The notes beneath the pieces were generated by a model. That model ran no database searches. It saw only the letters and a program-made list of their open reading frames with translations, and was not told the DNA's origin. Position numbers and translations under genes: made by a program. This document shows positions 15,527-24,918 of a DNA stretch of 32,332 bases, piece after piece (within the stretch, counting starts at the first letter, position 1; the number at the start of each line of letters is the position of its first letter). Source of the stretch: Planctomycetota bacterium (GTDB lineage Bacteria > Planctomycetota > Planctomycetia > Pirellulales > UBA7805); assembly GCA_021413705.1 (NCBI GenBank), contig JAIOPX010000253.1:1-32332 (forward strand). Reading direction: 5' to 3'.

Positions 15527-18114
15527 GGCACGGTCTCCTCCGGCGGCGCGATCTTGGTTGCGAACGTGGATCGATACTTGAGGTAAATAAAGGCGGCCAA
15601 CAGGACGAGAACCCCCAGGACCATGAACGCGCCGATTCGGAACAATGCGTCCAACTCTTCCAAATCGGAAAAGAACACCTTAATTCCCACCACCGTGAAC
15701 AGCACCAGTGCCGTATAGCGTAGGGCACTGGTATCTCTCCAAATACCGAAGAGAAGCAAACCCAGTGCGAACAATGACCAAAGAATCGAGACGCCGCCAG
15801 GTCGCAGTCTTGGCTCAAAATGTCCCAACGCGGTGTTCACCTCCAGTGTGAGGAAAACGAACAGCAATCCGATCGCGGCGATGGCGAACAGCCCTCGTGC
15901 TGGCCTAGCGGCCGTGTCTCCCCTCAACAGGACGAAGCCGTAGCCCAGGAGGCCGATCATCAGGGCAAAGTCCAAGAGCCGCATGGATCCTTCCAAGAAG
16001 GAGTAGTCCTTCGAGGCATACCGCATCATTTCCGTCACGTGCCAGTAGGGAAGATCGAAGAAGAACAATTTGATGATCAGCCCGCTGCATGCCACTAGCA
16101 CGGCGCCGAGCATCACCTTGCCTGGCCGGGCGACATACTCCATCAGCAGGAACAGGCACAGACCAACCCAGAGGAGGGACAGGACCGGCATTCGAAACGG
16201 AGGGAGCAAAATGCCGAACGTGCGGTTCAGCTCCAGGTGCAGGAAGACAAAGATCATCAGCGCGGTGACCACGGCCGCGGCTCGCATCACCCAGCGGTCG
16301 CGAATCCACTCGGCCATATCGTTGGCCCTGTCAACAGCCAGCGATGCGCTGCCCACTGGCGCCTTCATCAACCGGAACGCACCCGCGAGCGCCGCGATGG
16401 GGATGCCGAACTCCACAAGCCGCACCAGCATTTCTAGCAAGTAGTGGCTATCCGAGTATCCAACTCCGAGCGTAAACGGTCGGCCATACTGACTCGGTAG
16501 GTCGATAAAACAAAACCGCCCGATTACCAGCAGATAGAGCAGGTAGGAAACGTGCCGCAGAAACTGGCTGTTCAGCTTGCCGGCGATCCACAGCATGACC
16601 AGCGCCTGAATGGCCCAACTGGCGGTGATCCAACGATCGGACAGCAGCAGCGGGATCGTCACGGCCAGGAAAAACGCGGCCAGGCCGGTGAAACCGAACA
16701 GCAGCTCGCGGTCTTCCAACCGGCGGACGAGGAAATACCAAACATGGGCGATGTAAAACGCGGCCAGCGATAGGGTGACGACGGAAACCCATTGGTAGTT
16801 GTACGCCTGATCGACCAAGCGATAGCTGACTGCAAAATAGATGCCGGCGTTGATCACCAGGGCCAGCAGTTCCAGCAGCGTCGTTTTTTCGCGCCTAACC
16901 ACGTTGAACAGGAACGTGCTGGTGGAGAACAGGATGAAGAATGCGGTCAGGAACGGCATCACCTCCCAGAAGTTTTCGACCTTGTACGGAGCCTTGGCCA
17001 TCGACGCGAAGAACAGACCGTAGGTGCAGATAAAACTCAGGTAGTTCAGCAGGTGCCAGTTCTTGCGATAGTTGACTGCCAACACGCCGCAGCCCAACAG
17101 CGTCATGTAGGCATAGAGCCCGACGAAGTTGACAACGCCGGTCGAGAGCATGACGGGCGTGAAGTATCCGCCAAGAATGCCCAGAATGGCGACCAGCAGC
17201 GAATTGAAGCGGATGGCCATGCCGCAGGCGGCGACGGTGATGAGGATCATCAAGCCAAAGGCGGCGAATTGGTCGTAGGGCTTATCGAGTCCCTTCGAAA
17301 ACAGGCCATACCACTGGAAAGCGGCAAATACGCTGAAATAGAGCACCGCGATGCCGCCGCCGATGAGCGTGTGACCCAGCGGTCGATACTTGGTGGCCAG
17401 GGCTCGCAGGCCGCCGAAGATCATACCTGCGCCCAATAGGATCGAGATGCCCACGCGCCCTTCCGGCCCAATCAATTCCTTATCAATCGAATACTTCAGG
17501 AAGAAGCCGACCGCCATGATGACGATCACGATCCCCAGCCGCAGCAGCCAGGTGCTGGCGATGGCAAATTCCATCGACACACCCGCAGGTCGATTCTCTT
17601 CACCGACAATGATCCAGTTCCAAACCTTGTGGAGGATCAGCATGGCAGCGGCCTCAAACCGCCCCGGCTCACGCGGCATTCGCGGAGCGGCGGGTGTGCG
17701 AGGCGGGGGGGAAGCGGCAGCCACAGGTGGAAGCGGTTCGACGCTTGTCTGCCCCTCCGGCCCCGCCGGTGTGAGAATCGGCGGGCTGGGTACTCGCCCG
17801 GGCAATTCTACGAGCTCTGCTATGACCGGCGCCTCTTCCGTGGGTCTGGCGGCCAGCTCTTCGACCGGCTTGGGCGTTTCCGCTGGGGGCTCACCCGTTG
17901 AGCTACCCCGCTCCGACAGTCGAGTAAGCAAAACAGATTGCTGTTTCAACTCGTCCCACAACGAACGAAGCTGGCTTCTTAGCTCCTCCGAGGACCGTTT
18001 TTGCCGATGCGAGATTTGCGTCATCAGGATCAGGAGGATGATCGGGACGGCCAAGATTACGGCCACGACGGCAAATGCAAGCAACATGAAAAAAAATTCT
18101 TCGGAGCCGTACAT
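15523..18114 (-). CDS. DUF2339 family large polytopic membrane protein
   Basis: The protein has 863 residues. An N-terminal membrane segment ('[21 protein letters not shown]') and a short coiled coil ('[20 protein letters not shown]') lead into a Pro-rich linker (about residues 70-150). More than twenty hydrophobic segments follow, beginning '[21 protein letters not shown]', with '[21 protein letters not shown]' and '[22 protein letters not shown]', typical DUF2339 signatures. The family is found with DUF3999 in many bacteria and has no established role; cell-envelope function is likely. ATG 18114 has GAAAGAGA upstream. The gene starts the leftward two-gene operon. Confidence 0.88.
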   Translation of the reverse strand: MYGSEEFFFMLLAFAVVAVILAVPIILLILMTQISHRQKRSSEELRSQLRSLWDELKQQSVLLTRLSERGSSTGEPPAETPKPVEELAARPTEEAPVIAELVELPGRVPSPPILTPAGPEGQTSVEPLPPVAAASPPPRTPAAPRMPREPGRFEAAAMLILHKVWNWIIVGEENRPAGVSMEFAIASTWLLRLGIVIVIMAVGFFLKYSIDKELIGPEGRVGISILLGAGMIFGGLRALATKYRPLGHTLIGGGIAVLYFSVFAAFQWYGLFSKGLDKPYDQFAAFGLMILITVAACGMAIRFNSLLVAILGILGGYFTPVMLSTGVVNFVGLYAYMTLLGCGVLAVNYRKNWHLLNYLSFICTYGLFFASMAKAPYKVENFWEVMPFLTAFFILFSTSTFLFNVVRREKTTLLELLALVINAGIYFAVSYRLVDQAYNYQWVSVVTLSLAAFYIAHVWYFLVRRLEDRELLFGFTGLAAFFLAVTIPLLLSDRWITASWAIQALVMLWIAGKLNSQFLRHVSYLLYLLVIGRFCFIDLPSQYGRPFTLGVGYSDSHYLLEMLVRLVEFGIPIAALAGAFRLMKAPVGSASLAVDRANDMAEWIRDRWVMRAAAVVTALMIFVFLHLELNRTFGILLPPFRMPVLSLLWVGLCLFLLMEYVARPGKVMLGAVLVACSGLIIKLFFFDLPYWHVTEMMRYASKDYSFLEGSMRLLDFALMIGLLGYGFVLLRGDTAARPARGLFAIAAIGLLFVFLTLEVNTALGHFEPRLRPGGVSILWSLFALGLLLFGIWRDTSALRYTALVLFTVVGIKVFFSDLEELDALFRIGAFMVLGVLVLLAAFIYLKYRSTFATKIAPPEETVP

Positions 18115-18581
18115 GGCAAGTCTCTTTCAAAACAGCGACGCAGGGCAAGCTCTCTACGCGAGTGTGCTCGGCGCGCTACTGCGCGCGTCAGACTAGCTCG
18201 GCAGCCAGGGTATGTCCAGTTTCAGCGCCGCAGGAGAATCCAGGGTCGAAAAATGTGCCGCACGCCGCAATCATCACGAAACGGCCCATGGCATGTCGGG
18301 CAAGCATTGCAGACACCCCACCGTCGTTCAGGACGCTGCCCCATGATGAACGCGTCACTTGTCTTAAAGCAATGACAGTGCCAAAGAGAGTCGCCTGCCC
18401 CATAGCAATTCACAGTTTATTGTAACCTAAAGATGTGTAAGCATTTACGGCAAGACAGCGGAGGCCAGGATTTTGGCAATTCTACGCGTGCTAGGTCATT
18501 CTTTGCGCCTCTACATGCATTGGATGTACGGGTAAGACACGAAGAGCTATGCGACGCCACCAGAGGTGACTGACCGCTTCG
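18115..18581. other. 467-base intergenic region without a supported gene
   Basis: The region lies upstream of the DUF2339 gene and downstream of mtaB, both on the minus strand. Two overlapping minus-strand reading frames (18188-18403 and 18222-18413) are present, the second rich in Cys, but neither has a ribosome binding site or recognisable domain. A minus-strand TACAAT (complement of about 18420-18426) could be a -10 box without a good -35. I see no tRNA, strong terminator or repeat here. Confidence 0.4.
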
Positions 18582-19907
18582 TTAGCCATGGGTCAGTTGC
18601 ACGTATTGAATAGGCGCGACGGAATCCGCCATGATTCTGCCATTCGCAACCACACCGGCCGTCACGTCAACGAAGTGCCCAATCAGATTTAAGTCGCCAG
18701 GCAGTTCCACCGGCGCGTATCGACACGAAGTGCCTGGCATAAGGCCGGATTGGCTTGGCGACCTCGATTCGATGAGAACTCGCAATCGCCGCCCCAGAAG
18801 GCTCTCAAAATACCGATCTCGAAGCTCTGTCTCCAGAGCCGCCAACCGACGAACCCGATCGGCTTTTGTCTGGGGCGGTACTTGGTGGGCCATCTCCGCA
18901 GCCGGCGTCCCGCGACGCGGACTGAACGGAAAAATGTGGATCTTGGAAAAGCCGACTTCCCGGGCGACCTCGCACGTAGCTTCAAAATCGGCCTCGGTTT
19001 CGCCAGGGAAACCGACAATGATATCCGTCGTGATCGCCGGCTGAGGAATCGCGTCCTGGAACAGCCGGCAACGATCGATGTAGCGACGGCTTCCCCAGCG
19101 GCGGCGCATTCGAATGAGCACCGCGTCGGAACCGCTCTGCATCGAAATGTGCAGGTGCGGGCAGACGCGATCCGGCCGCTCGGCCATCACGGCAATCAGC
19201 TCCCGCGTCACCTCCGTGGCTTCGATGCTGGAAAGGCGGATGCGAAAATCCCCTTCCAGATCGGTGATCTGCCGCACGAGATCCGCCAGCCTCACCCAAT
19301 CGCGCTTCGGCCGGCCTTGATTGAAGTCCACGCCATAGTGGCCCAGGTGAATGCCCGTCAGCACGATTTCGCGATAGCCGTTGTCCACCAGTCGGCGGAC
19401 TTCGTCCAGTATGTACTGCACCGGGCGGCTCGCCATATTGGGACGCACCGTGGGGATAATGCAGAAGCTGCACCGCAGCAGGCAGCCGTCCTGCACTTTG
19501 ACGAAGGCTCGACGATGGCCGCTAAAATGGCTGATCCCGGTGGGAATGTCGATCACGCCGAACCGGCCAAGCAGATCGGGAATCTCTCGCTTGTCGGTGA
19601 CCACCTCCACCACGCCGGGTAGCGTGGCCACTTCCTCCGGCGCGCGCGTGGCATAGCAACCCATCACCACGATCCGGGCGTCAGGGTTGCGCTTGGCAAG
19701 CCGCCGAATTGTCTGCCGGCTTTTGGCATCTCCTTCGGCCGTGACCGTGCAAGTGTTGACCACACATAGATCGGCCGCTTCCCCCTCGGCAGCGTCTCGA
19801 TAGCCGCTGCCGACCAGGCCGTCGCGGACCAATTGCGTTTCGTACTGGTTGACCTTGCAACCGAGCGTTACGGTTCGCAGCGAGAGAGGGCGAAGTGCGA
19901 GAGGCAT
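18582..19907 (-). CDS. mtaB: tRNA t6A37 methylthiotransferase MtaB
   Basis: The protein has 441 residues. MtaB adds a methylthio group to t6A at position 37 of tRNAs reading ANN codons. The UPF0004 domain supplies three cluster cysteines, Cys17 ('TLGCKVNQYE'), Cys53 ('NTCTVT') and Cys84 ('VMGCYA'). The radical SAM motif is 'GCLLRCSFC' (Cys142, Cys146, Cys149). 'GCKVNQ', rather than 'GCxxN' with D/S as in MiaB or RimO, points to MtaB. A TRAM-like domain ends the protein ('LRVLIESRSP', 'GHFVDVTAG'). It starts 8 bases after the clpS stop, so both are co-transcribed. Identification is strong; RimO or MiaB are much less likely. Confidence 0.93.
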   Translation of the reverse strand: MPLALRPLSLRTVTLGCKVNQYETQLVRDGLVGSGYRDAAEGEAADLCVVNTCTVTAEGDAKSRQTIRRLAKRNPDARIVVMGCYATRAPEEVATLPGVVEVVTDKREIPDLLGRFGVIDIPTGISHFSGHRRAFVKVQDGCLLRCSFCIIPTVRPNMASRPVQYILDEVRRLVDNGYREIVLTGIHLGHYGVDFNQGRPKRDWVRLADLVRQITDLEGDFRIRLSSIEATEVTRELIAVMAERPDRVCPHLHISMQSGSDAVLIRMRRRWGSRRYIDRCRLFQDAIPQPAITTDIIVGFPGETEADFEATCEVAREVGFSKIHIFPFSPRRGTPAAEMAHQVPPQTKADRVRRLAALETELRDRYFESLLGRRLRVLIESRSPSQSGLMPGTSCRYAPVELPGDLNLIGHFVDVTAGVVANGRIMADSVAPIQYVQLTHG

Positions 19908-19915
19908 CCTGGGCC

Positions 19916-20266
19916 TCAGTTTTCCGGCTCGATCGACGCGCTCATCGAGCCGCGGCAGAGATCGACCAGGTCATCGCGGCCGAAGGCGTGAATCTGGTCT
20001 CGCTTTAGCTCCGCGTGCTCCATCGTGGTGGTCAGCACGATCGCGCGGCCGCTCTTGTCCACTTCGTCAGCCAGTTTGTAGCCGCGGGGGTTCGGGTGGC
20101 CAAAAAGCTGTTGGAGCATCCGAACCACATAGGGAAAGGAGTGGTCGTCGTCGTTCCACAAGATTACATGATAGCGCGGCTGGCGCTTGTGTTTGGTCTT
20201 GCGCTCGGTTTTGCGTCGCTCCGCGGTCTTCACAACGGGTTGGGCTACGTGGGCTTCGTTTTCCAT
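19916..20266 (-). CDS. clpS: ATP-dependent Clp protease adaptor ClpS
   Basis: The protein has 116 residues from ATG 20266, chosen because AAGGAA lies eight bases upstream; an in-frame TTG at 20287 would add seven residues. ClpS hands N-degron substrates to ClpA (or ClpC). A basic N-terminal extension ('TAERRKTERKTKHKRQ') precedes the core: 'YHVILWNDDDHSFPYVVRML' with the substrate-pocket Asn-Asp pair, and 'VLTTTMEHAELKRDQIHAFG' with the conserved Glu-His-Ala-Glu. Planctomycetes often have more than one ClpS. It heads the leftward clpS-mtaB unit, with a perfect TATAAT about 58 bases upstream of the ATG. Confidence 0.93.
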   Translation of the reverse strand: MENEAHVAQPVVKTAERRKTERKTKHKRQPRYHVILWNDDDHSFPYVVRMLQQLFGHPNPRGYKLADEVDKSGRAIVLTTTMEHAELKRDQIHAFGRDDLVDLCRGSMSASIEPEN

Positions 20267-20323
20267 CGCGAGATTTCCTTGTCTCAAGCGCCACTTAAGC
20301 GGTGGCTACCGCTGCATCAGAGC

Positions 20324-20329
20324 ATTATA
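20324..20329 (-). promoter_or_regulatory. -10 box for clpS-mtaB
   Basis: On the minus strand the sequence reads ACAATATAATGC, containing a perfect TATAAT. The -35 region 17 bases upstream (about 20347-20352) reads TCCCCT, a poor match, so an activator or another sigma factor may help. The palindromic repeat copy 2 begins only 33 bases upstream. Confidence 0.45.
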
Positions 20330-20361
20330 TTGTACGGACGCTTGGGAGGGGAAGAGTATGG

Positions 20362-20426
20362 CCCATAGTACCCCTCACGCTCCGCGTGAGGCCGTCATCA
20401 CGCGGAGCGTGATGGATACTATGGGG
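20362..20426. repeat. Palindromic element family A, copy 2 (complete)
   Basis: CCCATAGTACCCCTCACGCT opens the element. It has hairpins CCTCACGC-TCC-GCGTGAGG and CATCACGC-GGA-GCGTGATG and closes with GGATACTATGGGG. The outer ends are inverted repeats of each other. Read in reverse, it is the same as copy 3 with one difference in the centre. It lies between divergent clpS and the M20 peptidase gene. GGTGGCCGGGACGAGGCGAG continues directly on its right side. Confidence 0.9.
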
Positions 20427-20480
20427 TGGCCGGGACGAGGCGAGGTCCCGTAATATTTCCTGTTGTAAAACCAAAAAACC

Positions 20481-21869
20481 ATGACCCTAGACTCCTGGTT
20501 TACCACGAATCGCACCCGCTGCGAGGCTGACCTGTTCGATCTGCTGCGGATCGCCAGCGTCAGCGCCGATCGCGCCTATCGAACCGATGTGAACCGCGCT
20601 GCCGAGTGGGTCCACAACGCTCTGGCCGGCCTCAAGTTCGAGACAGAACTAGTGGAAACGGCTGGCAACCCGATCATCTTCGCCAAGTCGCCCCCTGTGC
20701 CGGGTGCGCCGACCGCCCTGGTCTACGGCCACTACGATGTACAACCCCCCGATCCCTTGGACCAGTGGATTTCGCCCCCGTTCGAACCGACAGTTCGCGA
20801 TGGCAACGTCTATGCCCGGGGGGCCACCGACGACAAAGGGCAGATGCTCACGCACATTAAGAGTGCGCAGGCGTGGATCGAGACTGCCGGAACCCTGCCG
20901 ATCAACCTGACTTATGTGATCGAAGGAGAAGAGGAAGTTGGCAGCGAGAGCCTGGAGCCGTTCATCGCAGCGAACCGCGAGCGGCTGGCCTGCGATTGTG
21001 TCGTGATCAGCGACAGCAGCCAGTTCGCACCGGGACAACCGGCAATCACTTACGGCCTGCGCGGCATCTTGTATCTGGAATTGCGATTGTCCGGCTTTAA
21101 GCAGGATTTGCATTCCGGCACTTTTGGCGGCGGCGTGACCAACCCTGCCAACGCGCTCTGCCAGATGCTGGCTTCCCTTGTGGATGCCAACGGACGGATT
21201 CAGGTGCCCGGTTTTTATGATGATGTTGTGCCGCTATCGGACCAAGAGCGGAAGGCATTCGCCTCGCTCGGTTTCAACGAGCAGGAGTTCTGCCAACAGT
21301 TGGGCGTGGACGGCCTGAGTGGGGAGGCCGGCTTCACGAACTTGGAGCGCCGCTGGGCGCGTCCTACGTGTGACATCAACGGCATCTGGGGCGGCTACCA
21401 AGGCGAGGGGCCGAAGACTGTGCTGCCGGCCAAGGCGGGGGCCAAGTTTAGTTTCCGCCTGGTGCCGAATCAGGATCCGAAAAAGATTCTTGCGGCGGTG
21501 AAACAGCACCTGGAAAAAATCTGCCCCCCCGGGATTCGGATGGAGTTGATCGAATATCACGGTGGGGCGGGTGTACTCGTGCCGCTGGACAGTCCGTACA
21601 TGGCTGCGGCATCGCAAGCGATTACCCGCGGCTTCGGACGCAAGCCCGTGATGATTCGCGAAGGGGGCTCGATCCCGATTGTAGCCACGCTGCGCGAACA
21701 ATTGGGGGCCGACACACTGCTCCTGGGCTGGGGCCTGAACGACGACAACACCCATAGCCCCAATGAAAAGTTCTGTCTGGAAGATTATCACCGCGGCATC
21801 AAGGCCAGCGCGTATTTGTGGGAAGAGTTAGCGAAGATTATGAGAAAATCCATAACGAACGGAAAGTAA
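20481..21869 (+). CDS. M20-family metallodipeptidase
   Basis: The protein has 462 residues. It is a di-zinc exopeptidase of the M20 CNDP/DapE-like branch, probably cleaving dipeptides in the cytoplasm. 'VYGHYDVQPP' gives ligand His84 and Asp86, 'YARGATDDKGQ' gives the bridging Asp near 117-118, and 'EGEEEVGSESLE' the catalytic base and Glu ligand near 150-152. 'LHSGTFGG' starts the dimerisation (lid) domain with its substrate-binding His. 'SIPIVATL' and 'HSPNEKF' complete the site. There is no signal peptide. It ends one base before serS. The ATG at 20481 lacks a clear ribosome binding site (AAAACCAAAAAACC upstream). Confidence 0.92.
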   Translation: MTLDSWFTTNRTRCEADLFDLLRIASVSADRAYRTDVNRAAEWVHNALAGLKFETELVETAGNPIIFAKSPPVPGAPTALVYGHYDVQPPDPLDQWISPPFEPTVRDGNVYARGATDDKGQMLTHIKSAQAWIETAGTLPINLTYVIEGEEEVGSESLEPFIAANRERLACDCVVISDSSQFAPGQPAITYGLRGILYLELRLSGFKQDLHSGTFGGGVTNPANALCQMLASLVDANGRIQVPGFYDDVVPLSDQERKAFASLGFNEQEFCQQLGVDGLSGEAGFTNLERRWARPTCDINGIWGGYQGEGPKTVLPAKAGAKFSFRLVPNQDPKKILAAVKQHLEKICPPGIRMELIEYHGGAGVLVPLDSPYMAAASQAITRGFGRKPVMIREGGSIPIVATLREQLGADTLLLGWGLNDDNTHSPNEKFCLEDYHRGIKASAYLWEELAKIMRKSITNGK

Positions 21870-21870
21870 G

Positions 21871-23148
21871 ATGCTTGATCGAAGATTTATTGTTGAAAAC
21901 CTCGACCGCGTCGCCGAGAACTGCCGCAATCGTGGCGTGGAGGTCGATGTCGCACAGCTCGCAACATTGGACGCGGCCCATCGGGCGAAACTGACGGAGG
22001 CCGAACAACTCAATCGACAGGCCAATGAAGTCAGCGGCTCGATCGGCAAGACGAAGGATCCGGCCGAGCGGGAAGCCCGCAAGAATGAAGGCCGTGCACT
22101 TCGCGAGAAGAAAGACGCTGCCCAGGCCGAAGTGGATCGCCTGGAAGAAGAAATTCTCAACCTGCAACGGGCGATTCCGAATCTGACCCATCCCATGGCA
22201 CCGATCGGCGTTGGCGACGGCGCCACCCGGGAGCTTCGCCAAGGAAGCACGCCCAAGCCCAAGTTCGATTTCAAGCCGCTGGATCACGTAGAGCTGGGAA
22301 CGCGGTTGTCGTTGTTTGATTTCGATGGCGGGGCCAAAGTGGCAGGGCACGGCTTCTACTATCTCAAGAACGACGCCGTGCTGTTGGAACTGGCGCTCCA
22401 GCAATATGCCATGAGCCTGCTGGTGGGTGAAGGTTTTACGCCCTACATCACGCCCGACTTGGCGCGCAATGAAATTCTGCAAGGCATCGGATTCATCCCT
22501 CGTGGTCCCGAGACGCAGATCTACAGCGTCGCCGATAGCGACCTGAGCCTGATCGCCACCGCCGAGATCACGCTTGGCGGGCTGTATGCCGACACGATCG
22601 TGGAAGCCGAAACTCTGCCGCTGCGACTATGCGGCGTGAGCCATTGCTACCGCACTGAAGCCGGCGCCCACGGCAAGGCCACGCGCGGGCTCTATCGCGT
22701 CCACCAGTTCACCAAAGTCGAAATGTTCGCCTTCACGGCTCCCGACGCGAGCGATGCCATGCTCGAGGAGTTCTGCGGGTTGGAGTGCCGGATCTTCGAT
22801 GAGTTGGAAATCCCGTACCGAGTGATCGACATCGCCAGCGGCGACCTCGGCGGCCCAGCCTATCGCAAGTTCGACTTGGAAGCCTGGATGCCCGGCCGCG
22901 GCGACGGCGGGGAGTTTGGCGAAGTGACCAGCACTAGCAATTGCACTGACTATCAATCACGCCGCCTGGGTATCCGCTACCGCAGCCCCGGCGAAAAAGG
23001 CACCCGCTACGTCCACACGCTCAACGGCACGGCCATTGCCATCAGCCGCGCTCTCATCGCCATCCTGGAAAATCACCAGCAAGCGGATGGGAGTGTGCGC
23101 GTGCCCGAAGTGCTGCGACGATACATGGACAAGGATGTGATCTCTTAA
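21871..23148 (+). CDS. serS: Seryl-tRNA synthetase
   Basis: The protein has 425 residues, the normal length. It charges tRNA-Ser and tRNA-Sec. 'MLDRRFIVENLDRVAENCRNRG' opens the N-terminal coiled-coil arm (to about residue 100) that grips the long variable arm of tRNA-Ser. The class II catalytic core follows with 'GHGFYYLKNDAVLLELAL', 'YITPDLARNE', 'LIATAEITLGGLY' (serine site), 'RTEAGAHGKATRGLYRVHQF' (motif 2) and 'LNGTAIAISRALIAILENHQ' (motif 3). The ATG is one base after the M20 gene stop, so translation is coupled. Its stop is one base from the end of the convergent cysK gene. Confidence 0.97.
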   Translation: MLDRRFIVENLDRVAENCRNRGVEVDVAQLATLDAAHRAKLTEAEQLNRQANEVSGSIGKTKDPAEREARKNEGRALREKKDAAQAEVDRLEEEILNLQRAIPNLTHPMAPIGVGDGATRELRQGSTPKPKFDFKPLDHVELGTRLSLFDFDGGAKVAGHGFYYLKNDAVLLELALQQYAMSLLVGEGFTPYITPDLARNEILQGIGFIPRGPETQIYSVADSDLSLIATAEITLGGLYADTIVEAETLPLRLCGVSHCYRTEAGAHGKATRGLYRVHQFTKVEMFAFTAPDASDAMLEEFCGLECRIFDELEIPYRVIDIASGDLGGPAYRKFDLEAWMPGRGDGGEFGEVTSTSNCTDYQSRRLGIRYRSPGEKGTRYVHTLNGTAIAISRALIAILENHQQADGSVRVPEVLRRYMDKDVIS

Positions 23149-23149
23149 A

Positions 23150-24115
23150 TCACTCCGGATACAGCGCCGTCGAGAGGTAACGCTCGCCAAGATCCGGCAG
23201 GATCACGACGATCAACTTGCCCTTGTTCTCGGGTCGCTTGGCCACTTGTATGGCGGCCCAGACCGCGGCGCCGCAGGAGATGCCGCACATCAGTCCTTCT
23301 TTCTTGGCCATGGCTCGGGCGGTCTCCGCCGCGTCTTCGTCCTTGACCTGCACCACGTCGTCAATGATGTCCAAGTTCAGCACATCGGGGATGAATCCGG
23401 CGCCAATCCCCTGGATCGTATGCTTACCCGGTTTGAGTTCTTCGCCGGCGCGGCGTTGCGTAATCACCGGGCTATTGGCCGGCTCGACGGCGATTGCCTG
23501 GAATGACGGCTTGCGCGATTTGATCACTTCCGAGACGCCCGTAATGGTGCCGCCAGTGCCAACGCCGCTGACCAGAATGTCCACCTCGCCAGCCGTATCG
23601 CGCCAGATCTCCTCGGCCGTGGTCTTGCGATGAATTTCTGGATTGGCAGGGTTCTTGAATTGTTGCGGCATGAAGTAGTTGGAATTCTGCGAAACCAGAT
23701 CCTGGGCTCTCCGAATGGCGCCCGGCATGCCTTCGGCCGCGGGCGTCAGGATCAATTCGGCTCCGAGCGCCTTGAGCATTCGTCGCCGCTCCAGCGTCAT
23801 GCTCTCCGGCATGGTCACCATCAGGCGATAGCCTCGCGCGGCACAAGTGTAAGCCAGGCCGATGCCCGTGTTGCCGCTGGTGGGCTCGATGATGATCGTG
23901 TCTTTCTTGATCTTCCCGTCGCGCTCGGCGGCGTCAATCATGGCACGTCCGATACGATCCTTGACGCTCCACAGAGGGTTCATTCCTTCGTTCTTGCCGA
24001 CGACGGTGGCTAGGCAGCCTTCCGTAACTCGGCGGAGCTTGACAAGGGGCGTGTTGCCAATGCACTCGGTAATGTCGTTCTTGATGGAGTTCTTGGGAGA
24101 GGTGGCGGTGGCCAT
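23150..24115 (-). CDS. cysK: Cysteine synthase (O-acetylserine sulfhydrylase)
   Basis: The protein has 321 residues. It makes cysteine from O-acetylserine and sulfide. PLP is held by Lys52 in '[15 protein letters not shown]'. '[13 protein letters not shown]' is the substrate/asparagine loop, '[15 protein letters not shown]' the phosphate cup, and '[12 protein letters not shown]' carries the Ser that binds the pyridine nitrogen. '[13 protein letters not shown]' is the CysK-type helix that binds serine acetyltransferase. The length and motifs favour CysK over cystathionine beta-synthase or CysM. The start ATG 24115 has TGAGG about ten bases upstream. A good promoter lies at 24199-24228. No cysE is in the window. 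Confidence 0.95.
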   Translation of the reverse strand: MATATSPKNSIKNDITECIGNTPLVKLRRVTEGCLATVVGKNEGMNPLWSVKDRIGRAMIDAAERDGKIKKDTIIIEPTSGNTGIGLAYTCAARGYRLMVTMPESMTLERRRMLKALGAELILTPAAEGMPGAIRRAQDLVSQNSNYFMPQQFKNPANPEIHRKTTAEEIWRDTAGEVDILVSGVGTGGTITGVSEVIKSRKPSFQAIAVEPANSPVITQRRAGEELKPGKHTIQGIGAGFIPDVLNLDIIDDVVQVKDEDAAETARAMAKKEGLMCGISCGAAVWAAIQVAKRPENKGKLIVVILPDLGERYLSTALYPE

Positions 24116-24198
24116 GGGAAAACCTCAGCGTTAAGGGAGTGAGGTGAAAGGGGCATGAAAGAGGACCGGCTGGTCATATACCTCACCGACCGCCCGAG

Positions 24199-24228
24199 AG
24201 TATAGCAAATCGCCAAAAAGGGGGTCAA
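24199..24228 (-). promoter_or_regulatory. Sigma70-type promoter with extended -10 for cysK
   Basis: On the minus strand TTGACC (24228-24223) and TATACT (24204-24199) are 18 bases apart, and TG precedes the -10 by one base. Both boxes match consensus at five of six positions. The start would be near 24192, about 77 bases before the ATG. The -35 lies in a GGGGGT/ACCCCC inverted repeat. Confidence 0.7.
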
Positions 24229-24238
24229 TCGTACCCCC

Positions 24239-24357
24239 GTAGGGTACGCGCAGCGTACCAGATCCTGGACAAAGAGTCTTTCCATGCCACCTAAGCCGTA
24301 ACAGGAAGCTTAGAGCCTAAGAGCCAAGCAAGCATTGGTATGCTGCGCATACCCTAC
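24239..24357. repeat. MITE-like element family D (119 bp, 21-bp terminal inverted repeats)
   Basis: The left end (24239-24259) begins GTAGGGTACGCGCAGCG. The right end (24337-24357) is its inverse at 19 of 21 positions. Each end is also a local palindrome. It has no coding capacity. The right end is three bases from the panD stop, and the element separates panD from the cysK promoter. Confidence 0.8.
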
Positions 24358-24360
24358 TAT

Positions 24361-24738
24361 CTACCCATCTCCCGCCGTACTCGCCGCCACTTCCCGCACG
24401 CGATTGTGCTTGTCCACCAGCACAATCCGTGGTTTGTGCCGAGCCAATTCCGCCTCTTCGAACTGGGCGTAGCTGGCCACAATCACGAGATCACCAGGGT
24501 TGACCAGATGGGCCGCCGCGCCGTTGATGCGCACCATGCCCGATCCGGCCTCGCCACTGATGGCATAGGTCGTCAGCCGCTGGCCGTTGGTGATATCCAG
24601 CACATCCACCTGCTCGTATTCCACGATATTGGCCGCCTCCATCAAATCGCTATCGAGCGAGATGGAACCTTCATAGTGAAGGTCGGCTTCGGTTACCGTG
24701 GCTCGGTGGATTTTTGACTTCAACAAGATCCGCTTCAT
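24361..24738 (-). CDS. panD: Aspartate 1-decarboxylase (pyruvoyl enzyme)
   Basis: The protein has 125 residues. It makes beta-alanine for pantothenate and CoA. The proenzyme cleaves itself at Gly24-Ser25 in 'HYEGSISLD', and Ser25 becomes the pyruvoyl group. The substrate-binding Lys9 ('[12 protein letters not shown]'), Tyr22 and the '[17 protein letters not shown]' loop with the '[11 protein letters not shown]' strand are all present. The C-terminus ('STAGDG') is normal. ATG 24738 has GAGGTG upstream on the minus strand. It is separated from prs by 180 bases that hold palindromic copy 3, so it may be transcribed separately. Identification is firm. Confidence 0.96.
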   Translation of the reverse strand: MKRILLKSKIHRATVTEADLHYEGSISLDSDLMEAANIVEYEQVDVLDITNGQRLTTYAISGEAGSGMVRINGAAAHLVNPGDLVIVASYAQFEEAELARHKPRIVLVDKHNRVREVAASTAGDG

Positions 24739-24852
24739 TCAAACACCTCAATGGGCCGCCAGACGGGCTGGGCACGGCCCGCACAGGGGGGGCAGTATCA
24801 CTATTGTTTCACACACCCTGGAGAGCGGCAAGAGCGAGTGAAAATCAATCAG

Positions 24853-24912
24853 CCCCATAGTATCCATCACGCTCCGCGTGATGGCGGCCTCACGCGGAGC
24901 GTGAGGGGTACT
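24853..24912. repeat. Palindromic element family A, copy 3
   Basis: CCCCATAGTATCCATCACGC opens the element, followed by the hairpins CATCACGC-TCC-GCGTGATG and CCTCACGC-GGA-GCGTGAGG and then GGGTACT. The end of the outer repeat (ATGGGG) is missing. It is the reverse complement of copy 2 apart from one internal base and the lost end. It lies six bases from the prs stop codon, on the downstream side. Confidence 0.9.
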
Positions 24913-24918
24913 TTCCGC

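Noticed and set aside
14375-15586. Long 403-codon plus-strand ORF
   Set aside because: It lies opposite the DUF3999 gene, which has clear family signatures; the frame is a GC-driven shadow.
18188-18413. Two overlapping minus-strand ORFs, one Cys-rich, upstream of DUF2339
   Set aside because: Neither has a ribosome binding site or recognisable domain, and the frames compete for the same DNA.
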